A stretch of 64,000 nt of DNA from Saksenaea vasiformis B4078. Lineage: Eukaryota; Mucoromycota; Mucoromycetes; Mucorales; Saksenaeaceae. Shown one piece after another: positions 55,762-64,000 of this stretch. Under the pieces are notes generated by a model. It saw nothing but the letters and a program-made list of their open reading frames with translations. It was not told the origin of the DNA and did no database searches. Made by a program: the position numbers and the translations under genes. Positions within the stretch are counted from its first letter, which is position 1. Every line of letters begins with the position of its first letter. Location: contig JNDT01001815.1 in NCBI GenBank assembly GCA_000697055.1, forward strand, positions 1-64,000. The letters run 5' to 3'.

Positions 55762-57872
55762 ATGGCGCACCTACAACCTGCTCTTACCAATGAGCCTCAT
55801 CGCCTTCCCTTAAGACCGTCAAATTCGGAATCTGTTCACCATACTGATAATGCGCATATGGAAGCCCTTGCGCGTAATCTATCCTCTACATCTTTATCTT
55901 CTCAGCCTAAAACTCATTCTTCTCCGTCAATGACACATCACACGTTGTCCAACCATATCCACAGATCGAATGGTGGCGTTGATTCTCCCCGATCCACCCA
56001 CTCTGTTCCTGCTGTAGCTCATTCGTCTTCCGTTCCTTCCACTCCTACTATGCCACACTATCCTGCGCCAGCTGATCCGCGTGGTCCAATCCCTTCTCCG
56101 CGAGTTTCACCTGCGACGCAACCTATGCAACCGTACCATTCTGGATCTGTTACAGAGTCTTATCACCCGCCCTATTATCCACAAAATGGTGTAACTGGTC
56201 CGAACCATCGTCCACCAGAAGTGCCGATTCATGCTCAGTCAGTCGCGGTAAGACCAAGTCAGCCAATGAGTCCTACCATGCAACAACAACAGCCTTATTA
56301 TGCACCAGAAAATGGTTACAATGTACCAGAAAATGGTGTGCAGCCACCCGCATGGGTGCCCGTAGATGGTTACAATAGACCGCCGCCACCTCCGCCACCT
56401 TTAGGTTACCGCCCTGCTCAGCAACCTTTTTATTCCCACCAGGGTTCGTCTGTGCCATCCAGCGTTGGACAAGGTCACTATGCTGAGTCTGGGTTTTATA
56501 ATCTACCCGAAAATGTCTCCTCGTCCGCAGGCGCCGTGTACGGCCGACCACCTGGTGTCCACCAGCCGCAACCTTATTCTTATACTGTAGCGGCCGACAA
56601 TACCTATATGCCAGATAGCTCATTGTTGGCAGCGTCTTATGCTGGTCGTAAAGAGAAAGGTAGTAAATTTCCACCAGCTACTTTTGAAAATCTGTCCAAG
56701 TTTCGCAGCGAGGCAAAGAATAGCGGCAATCCCGAGTTACTCCTTGATTTGGCCAAGTACCTGTTAGAAGCTGTTCCTCAAGTGTGTAGGAACGAGCAGG
56801 ATCAGAAACGTGCAAGAAAGGTGAGAGAAGCGATGACGATGGAAGCGCAGAAGATTGTCAAGAAACTTGCAACGCATTCGGGTATTGGTAAGACGGGATA
56901 TGCTGAAGCACAGTTTTTCCTCGGAAACTGTTATACCAGCGGTACCATGGGGTTGCCGGTTGATCCTGAGAAGGCGTTTAGCTTGTACGTGCAAGGATCT
57001 AAACAAAGTCATCCTGGATGCACCTACCGATCTGCCGTGTGCTATGACGTCGGGGCAGGTACGAAGCGCGACAAGGGCCATGCTATCCAGTTCTATCGAA
57101 AGGCTGCTAATTTGGGCGATCCCTCGGCCATGTACAAGCTGGGGATGATCCTGCTCAAAGGAGGTTTGGGTCAGCCCAAGAATCCCCGCGAAGGTATATC
57201 TTGGCTAAAACGGGCCGCATCGCAGGCGGACGAAGACCATCCCTATTCATTGCACGAGCTTGGCCTTGCGTATGAAAAGGAGGGTATACCATCTGTTATT
57301 CCCGATGTAAATTACGCGCGTGACCTATTTACACAGGCTGCCCAGTACGGATATGCACCATCCCAGTTCAAATTAGGCCTTGCATATGAAAATGGACTTT
57401 TAAATTGCCCGGTTGATCCCCGAAGATCTATAGCATGGTACTCAAAGGCCGCGGAACAAGGTCATTTGGAGTCAGAGCTTGCCGTCTCTGGATGGTATCT
57501 CACCGGAGCTGACGGTATCCTGAGACAGAACGATGCAGAAGCCTACTTGTATGTTTTGACGCCTTTTTGTTCAGCGTGATAAACTGACTCCATACCATGA
57601 AAAATAGGTGGGCTCGCAAAGCTGCAGATAAAGGCTACGCAAAAGCAGAGTATGCTGTTGGGTATTACACTGAGACAGGTATCGGAGTACGACAAAATCT
57701 GGATGAAGCAAAGAAATGGTACATGCGAGCAGCAGCGCAAAACAACCGCCGGGCTATGCAAAGATTGACCGAGTTAAAAAAGTTTGGTAACGCTCGACCA
57801 CAGCAGCGCCAGAAACACACAAGAACGGCGGATGGTAGCGCGCCCAAGGACTCGGACTGTACCATCATGTGA
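55762..57872 (+). CDS. CHS4: Chitin synthase activator Chs4/Skt5, Sel1-repeat protein
   Basis: Activates and localises chitin synthase III at the bud neck or hyphal wall. Two exons (55762-57548 and 57608-57872) give 683 residues. The first 300 are disordered and rich in Ser, Pro, Gln, Tyr. The globular part starts at PPATFENLSKFRSEAKNSGN and holds about seven Sel1 repeats, e.g. AEAQFFLGNCYTSGTMGLPV, PSAMYKLGMILLKGGLG, YSLHELGLAYEKEGIPS and AKAEYAVGYYTETGIGVRQN. The chain ends in CTIM, a CaaX box for farnesylation, as in yeast Skt5 (CVIM). An upstream frame at 55559 could be an extra N-terminal exon, spliced from GTACCTA at about 55690 to the AG at about 55794. Confidence 0.9.
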
Positions 57873-58077
57873 ACACGAAAAGATCTTTTTTTTTTCTTTC
57901 TTTAACATAGTATTTTTTTTCCTTCGTTGTTTGTTAGCCAGCATTTAACTTCTATACCTTAAGTCCACTTAAAACTAATCATTGATTTAACCAACCACCA
58001 TTCACCCCCTTTCTGAAATTAAGTAAGACGAAATCTGTTGGAAACATATATACAGTATCAAAATGTCAAAAGGATTT

Positions 58078-60964
58078 CTAAAGCAGCTTCAACTCGTCAC
58101 GTATGATATCATCATACCAAGAAGCATACACCTGCCGATGGTGTCTCACAAGCACCAACAGACGAGCACACAAGTCCTTCAGCGTTGTGCGTACATTATC
58201 AAGGCCATAACTCGTCAGCATCTCGCGACTGGCAAACTGGCCTGTCTGCAGCTGGGAGCGTATGACAGAGCCGACGCGACGGGCCAATAACGAATAGACG
58301 GTGTCATTATGCGATAGCATTTTGTCGACCATGTTTCGGATCATCGGCCGTCTTTCCGCGCTGATATTCACGTTCCGCTCAATTTCCGCTGCAAGGTGAT
58401 CAATGTCTGTACTGTGATCTTGTAGCATCACAAATAATTTATCAGCAAGTGCATCCAAATTGGCCGATGATCCAAAGTTTTTGGCTAACATGACGAGTGC
58501 AGCAACCATTGTTGCGGCTTGTGTCTCGTTCTGATAAGCGGCTAAACGGTCCACGTCCAACAAGATCGTTTCGGGACAAGTAGCGCGCGTGCAGAGTTCA
58601 GCTGAGGTTAAAATGGACACAAACGCATCATTGACGATCATGGCGGGCGTTGGCTTGTTCTTTTCAGGGCTGACACCTTCCGGATTGCGCTGTACTGCCA
58701 CCTCACACAGGCGGCGGGTTGCGCTCTGGAGCCAGCTGCGAGTCTTAGCCAATCCCACGTTTCCTTGCTGAAGCGCTTCAGCAAATTTGGCCCGTTCATA
58801 TTCAACTGCAATAGGAATCAGGTGAGGTCGCAGTGCACGCAGACGAAAGTTGATAAGATCAAATGACATCTCTTCCAGCGTTTCAAGAATACCCCGAATT
58901 TGTTGGACGTTGCTCTCTCTTTGGCCTATTTCTTGTATAGCTTGGTCTCTTACCGGCGCGCAGATTTGTCGCATTACATCCAACACATAGCGAAGCGTAT
59001 TCTCCAAATCAAATGCATTCACCTTTGTTTGTTGTTCAATCAAATCAATATCCAACACTTCGCTGATATTTTGATGCAGCGTCGATTCCGGCCGTACCAA
59101 CGGCAGCAAACGCTTCGGAAGACGTTATTTTTCTGACCCAAGCGGAGATCTTCTCACTTACCTCGCGGATATCGCGCATCAATGTCGGCAATGAACGATC
59201 AGGATGGCCATGCTGAAGATCATCTGCCACTTGGTCGAAAAATGCCTTCGTCGCGATTTGTCGTACTTGTTCTTCAAGCTTTGTTTGTGATTGATGTTTT
59301 TGGATCTTAAAATTTGGATCCATGATGATTTCATGTGCAAGCTGTTCGTTGGATATACCAGATGCCGGTGCATAACCGCTTAGTAATCGAGTGAGTTGTT
59401 CGGGACTGACTTGCGGTCCTTGGTCGCGATTGTCTGGAAGTTTCTCAGGACGAGGCGTTGGTGATGGTGGTACGGATGCAGGTTGGTTGTCGCCCAACTC
59501 GGAAAGTAGTGCTTTTTCCGCCTCAGCTAATTGCTCCAACGCAGTCTTCCCTCCGAGCTTATACATGCGTGCTTTGACTTGGTTTAACTGTTCGTCAAGC
59601 TGGGCGCCGACGCCTTCCGTGTCGCCTTGGTCGGTTAACGTCTGCTTCAGTCTGAGCAATTCAAGATAGTAGGATGACATGTTCGCCAACAACTGTTTCA
59701 TGTCTTTGGATTTCCATGACTCAAACAATGCATAAAACGTGTTCCAGCATTCCTCCAACGCCAATCTCGCAGATGACCGAGCTTGCACACTTTGAGAATC
59801 TAACCATTTCTCAAAGTGCTGAAGTACTTGCTTGGCAGCTGATATAAGTTCCTGTAAGTCATCCATAATAGAAAAAGATAGAAAAAAAAACGGGGTTTAG
59901 AATCCTGTGATCTATTCTGCGCGTGGACCTTCTTCTCTGCACAAGGTCGGAGGATCAAATGACAAGCATACCTGTTCTTCTGCGACTTGTGCATCCTGGA
60001 AGACTTCGTGAGGGCACATGAGCATCATGTAAGCACTGAGGAAGACACGTGCCTTCTTCAGGCTATCTTTGACGGGTAGCCCCAAGGCCATACGGAGGAG
60101 TCGGGCAGCGACTTGGATGACTTCCTTTTGACGCAAGAGCTTTACCAATTGATTGAACTGAAGCCAGGTGTCAGGTGACGACGACTTGGGAAGACCAAGT
60201 TTGTCAAACGTACGACGAAGCGTCGCTAGGGATGGTTTGTGTTTTTCCAAAGACGGACTTGCTCGTTCAGATGGCCGGGAGCATTTCTTTCTATCTTGCT
60301 TAGGGGGTAGTTTTAAATTGACGTCTGTCACAAAGATCCTCGATTTAGGAAGTCTCAACATGTTCAACCGTCTGGCTTGACTTTCTTCAAGACGACTTTC
60401 CAAAGCAAGCCTTAGTTTTTCTGCAGCATAAAGAAATAAAAGATTCTTAGCGTCACCGATTTATCCATAGGATCAATATGGATTACCTTGTTCGGCTTCA
60501 AAACGCCGATTATTTTGCCGTGCAATTACTTTTGCCCGTTCAACCAACTCTTTGCTGGCTGCTCGACGCTGCTCAATATGATGGTTTCGTTTCAGTTCGG
60601 CTTCTTTGAGTGAATGAAGGATCATCAATCGACGCTTCTCCTTTCGAGCCTTGACTTCTTCGACTACTTTTTGGATTTCCAAAAACTTTTGGCTCAACTT
60701 CTGGCGTCTTGCTTCCAGAAGCGCTTCCCTCTTGAGTTCGGCAGCCTCTAGGCTACTCATTGAATTATTCATACGTAAGAAACGTTGCTCAAGGTGAAAT
60801 GGCTTTTTGGATGCGTGTCGTAGCGACATAGAATCCACAATATAAAATCCTGAGACAGTCTGTTCCATTAAGGGGAAAGAAGATGGGTCTCGCTGTGCGG
60901 CCGACGAAATCGAACATAAAAATGACGGACCAGCATGAAATCTTGTGACCATTTCCTTTTTCAT
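58078..60964 (-). CDS. TCP11/SOK1-family protein
   Basis: Homologue of T-complex protein 11 and yeast Sok1, linked to cAMP/PKA signalling. Exons join as follows: a helical N-terminal region (EAAELKREALLEARRQKLSQ) ends at 60482 and splices to EKLRLALESRLEESQARRLN (about 60410). The next junction, about 59970 to 59850, joins VAEEQ to ELISAAKQVLQHFEKWLDS. The third, about 59160 to 59110, joins DIRE to RLLPLVRPESTLHQNISEVL. The Tcp11 domain holds FDQVADDLQHGHPDRSLPTL, IDLIEQQ and MRQICAPVRD, typical of the family. The C-terminus ends ASWYDDIIRDELKLL. The first exon is uncertain: a strong polypyrimidine acceptor sits at about 60985, so the true start may be further upstream. Confidence 0.85.
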
Positions 60965-60984
60965 GGTAAGGCCTCCTCTAGGAA

Positions 60985-62396
60985 AAAAAAAAGAAGAGAA
61001 GATAGCTGCAACCCTCATTTTCGGTGAATGCTCTTCTTTTAGCGTACATGTTTGATGAATTAGGTGCATCCTCCGATTAAGGACCGAACTACTTTTTGCT
61101 TTTATTCTTACTCTTCTTACTATCATGATTTCCTTTTATGAAAAACTGTGGCTGTAATTAAAGCGGATTGTGATCCTGATTCAATTTTCTTACCAAGCCC
61201 TTCCTTCCTCACGTGAAGGACTGGACAAATTTAGCTTTGTGGCGTACTTCATATTCATGGATGAAACTTTGAAGACAAACAAGAAGAGCAGTTGTGGTAC
61301 AAATTATGGGAGGTGATCCCACGGGACAAAAAGGAGGTGAACATCTCGCTGCGCACCGTATATTACTTGCTCCTTCTAAGCACCTTGATTATCTCGGTCA
61401 ACCTCGCATAGCGGCACATGAACGATGGACAGGCAAGATCTAACCATTGCTCACACATCTACTTCATTCTATGTTCTCTTTCGGCTGACTGCTTCTCCCG
61501 AGGACGACATGGCCTAAAGACTTTGTACTCGCGCACATTTCTGCAGTAGTCAATGCACATGACCAGCAATATCTTTGCATCCTACCGTAATGCGTACATA
61601 TTTGCATTGTTATGCACAAATGATATCATAAATCTTTTGTTCGATAATACTAAAGTTGTCGTATCCCATAACCTCCATTACAAAGAGGCCGCCTGCATAG
61701 CAACTTTATAAACTGTAGCTTATACTTGTTCGTAATCACCTAGCAGGATCTAACAAACCTGAACATCTGTGCTTAGCATCTGCTCAGCTGCTGTTCTTCA
61801 ACACGCGTTCAATATATTACGACCAATCAGATCAGTTGCATGTTTCGGCGATTGACTAAGATACACTATCAATAGCGCCATATCGCTGTAAACACATAGA
61901 TATGGTACTTAAAGTAATACAAGGTGAACGTTGTGTATGGAGATGACATTTACAATGTCAGGCAAACGTAAAGGTAGAAAGACAAAGTTGCATCGTTGAT
62001 CCGTCATATTGTCCCGAATACATCTGCGTCTCTCATATTGCTTCCGTTATCCTTGTTTGACGAAAAACGATCCCATAATATCCCGCATTCTTGGTACCCC
62101 AGCTCCCTGTATTAAGCTACAACATTTTTGAATAGTTGATTTCGCTATGCCATTATCTGATGTCAAACGCTTTAGTTTGTGGAGGCCTTCAACTTTAAAA
62201 TATATTTTTATTGGCTTATGGAACGAATTCCTTCTCCACCGAGTCCGTCCGTCTTCTGCGAGCCGCGTCTATGACACGCTGTTAAAGTTACATATGCTGT
62301 CGAACGTCCTCATTGTAGAGAAAAAATGTTCGATTGATTCGGTCTGCCTAAAATGATCGATCTCCATCAGGCGGTATACGACATCATGGTGAAGAT
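60985..62396. other. Intergenic, no gene seen
   Basis: No coding-like frame apart from a weak one near 61290-61410. No RNA gene or repeat copy recognised. Confidence 0.4.
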
Positions 62397-62675
62397 CTAA
62401 GCAAAACTTGTACAGTCGTACCTTTGTACAAGTATGCCGGCAGTGACAAGTAATTCTCGTTCTTCCTGTTCACTGTCAAGCGCATGATCCGGCATGCACT
62501 TGAGCTCGTTCCCAAGCTTTACAAGATCACGATATATGCCAAGGCGCCTAGTATTCGGTCTTTTTATCTCACAAGCGGTCAACTCCGCACAGTTCTTCGA
62601 CACGGTGATATCAGGCCTCAGACCTACTAGAACAGGATCAGGTCTCTTAAAGACCATACCTAATCCGACCCGCAT
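62397..62675 (-). CDS. PD-(D/E)XK nuclease-like fragment
   Basis: A 92-codon frame that begins MRVGLGMVFKRPDPVLVGLR and then has RPDITV, about a dozen residues, and ACEIKRPN. The spacing of Asp, Glu-x-Lys fits the catalytic core of PD-(D/E)XK nuclease-like proteins, which are common as repetitive accessory genes in several fungal groups. The rest (RDLVKLGNELKCMPDHALD) is helical. Upstream on the minus strand (62685-63000) coding-like pieces such as VSENAQLSHFLSHQF appear in other frames, so this is probably the surviving end of a broken gene, or a gene with introns I could not place. Confidence 0.4.
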   Translation of the reverse strand: MRVGLGMVFKRPDPVLVGLRPDITVSKNCAELTACEIKRPNTRRLGIYRDLVKLGNELKCMPDHALDSEQEERELLVTAGILVQRYDCTSFA

Positions 62676-63022
62676 TTTTTCGACTCATACCTTGCATAAC
62701 CGCACACCCACCGAAACTGCCCTAAACCTTATTGATCTCCAGGCCGGGAATTTGGTATGGCTCCAATTTTTGATATGGCTTCTAAGAAAAAGGAACCTTC
62801 TGAAATCCTTTGCAGCTGCTATGGACAATACAGTGAGCTGCAGTGAATTGGTGAGAAAGGAAATGAGACAGTTGAGCATTTTCGCTCACGCAGTCATAGA
62901 GTATCCTTTGCGGCCGTCGAATATCTTCACTGCCGGCATCAGGCTGCTGTCTGTGAACATAGCTGGATATGTAAATCAAAGCAAAGTAGACTTCTCATAA
63001 AATGTCGTCAAAGTTCCCTGAG

Positions 63023-63024
<2 letters not shown>

Positions 63025-63055
<31 letters not shown>
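63025..63055 (+). repeat. 31-base A-tract
   Basis: An uninterrupted run of 31 A. Possibly a retroposon tail or simple homopolymer; no target-site duplication was found by eye. Confidence 0.9.
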
Positions 63056-63057
<2 letters not shown>

Positions 63058-64000
63058 GGCACATGGTGACGACAGGCGCGGTGACATAGCGAATGTCGAG
63101 CGCCTGTTTCAAGTCAACCGGATAACGCTGCAAACTTTACAGTGCGCAGCGAGTGCCTGGTGCTCAGTAATGTCAACTTGAAATTCATAGGGTGGTACCT
63201 TGTCTTACACAGTTGCACTGATAGTGCGTCTTCCGCTGGACTAGGTGGGTGCAAACTATCATGGTTTGGTGGGGGTCGCTACTCAACACGAATTCTGTAA
63301 AAACGTACATGACGAAAAGATATATGCATGCATGATTTTACGTCAATCTGATAGAGTAATTACTGATTCAGTGGGTTTCGAGACTCAGAAATGATGCCAC
63401 CAACCGTATGCCACAAACTACCGTAACGTAAAAGTCGTATGCATACCAAGAGAAAAATTGTCGAAGTCTATGGATATCTATTTGTCACTTTTCGGATTGG
63501 GAGATGATCTTCTATCCACATAATTTCTGGATAAACCCCTTATCTCCGTTATTACGGGATCCTTTGTCCAAAACTTATCAAATCCGTGGAACGTAATTGA
63601 GGTTTTCCAGGCAGATCAACTAAAAATGGAAAAAAAAAACTGATTTTGCACAGCTGAAGTGAACCAAACTTTCAGATGCATCGTCTAATTCATTACTTAG
63701 GAAGGAAGTCCTAAATATGACCCAACGCATTGAGTTAGTAATTTGAAATATGAGGTTTCTAAAGAGAAACAGAAAAAACGTCAGAAAAGGAGTCTCTGTC
63801 TTGTAAGCAGCTATCAGCACGGGCCCATACGCCTAACATTATCCGTTGTCCTTTAACTAGCCAGTAGCCTCGTCTCGTTGACATTAAACAGAGCGAAGTC
63901 TCATTGCACTTGGCGATTTTACTTTATCTATATGACGAAACAGAGTCGTTTCTTTCAGAATGTCGATTGTCTGTTAGCTTTGCTTGGTCGTATTCGCTGG
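63056..64000. other. Intergenic to window end, no gene seen
   Basis: No coding-like frame or RNA gene recognised in the last 0.95 kb. Confidence 0.4.

Noticed and set aside
55559..55813. Upstream frame before CHS4 as a separate gene
   Set aside because: More likely 5' leader or an alternative first exon of CHS4; it cannot be settled without RNA data.
1..64000. tRNA, 5S or spliceosomal RNA genes
   Set aside because: Scanned by eye for T-loop GGTTCRA motifs with matching stems and for U6-like sequence; none convincing. tRNAscan-SE would decide.

Overview
The window is eukaryotic nuclear DNA from a fungus. Most genes are split by short introns of about 45-65 bases with GTAAG-like donors and AG acceptors. 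The set includes fungal hallmarks: a fused HIS4, the ERMES subunit Mdm12, the chitin synthase activator Chs4/Skt5, a Ppz-type phosphatase and Las17/WASP. A CEP120-like protein (a centriole-associated family), a short DPH6 and the style of the dispersed repeats point away from typical Dikarya and towards an early-diverging lineage such as Mucoromycota. That placement is inference; there is no rDNA or mitochondrial marker here.

Layout. 0.4-1.5 kb: DPH6 (diphthamide). 1.5-10 kb: gene-poor, with a TMEM170-family gene at 4.2-4.8 kb, the first clear repeat copy at 5.6-6.4 kb, an unassigned, possibly decayed minus-strand locus at 6.95-8.2 kb and a LINE reverse-transcriptase relic at 9.1 kb. 10-17.5 kb: HIS4, glucose-6-phosphate dehydrogenase, a gene with a PIP-like motif, and SFT2, all on the plus strand. 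17.8-19.8 kb: repeat copies. 19.8-23 kb: CEP120-like and CUE2/N4BP2-like genes on the minus strand. 23-28.8 kb: two repeat copies flanking RPS4, whose largest intron holds a C/D box snoRNA candidate. 28.8-32.9 kb: an unknown membrane protein with a long disordered tail, then a ribosomal-L1-domain (Utp30/Cic1-like) gene. 33-37 kb: mostly repeats. 37.2-42 kb: Ppz phosphatase, a RAD51 paralogue and MDM12, the last two divergent from a 93-base spacer. 42.5-43.2 kb: repeat copy. 43.2-54.6 kb: VPS23, a TspO/MBR-like membrane protein, an F-box/EF-hand protein, TFB1 and LAS17. 55.8-61 kb: CHS4/SKT5 and a TCP11/SOK1 gene. 61-64 kb: no intact gene; one nuclease-like ORF and a 31-base A-tract.

The genes are unrelated housekeeping loci (histidine and pentose-phosphate metabolism, translation, trafficking, transcription and repair, cell wall, actin, mitochondria); they form no operon or pathway cluster. 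The main unexplained structure is a family of dispersed repeats of up to about 0.9 kb, present as about nine full or partial copies in both orientations. Each fuller copy has a hairpin-forming end, a conserved core and internal tandem units of about 85 bases. Exon joins were worked out by eye from reading frame, splice sites and remembered family alignments, so single junctions can be wrong.
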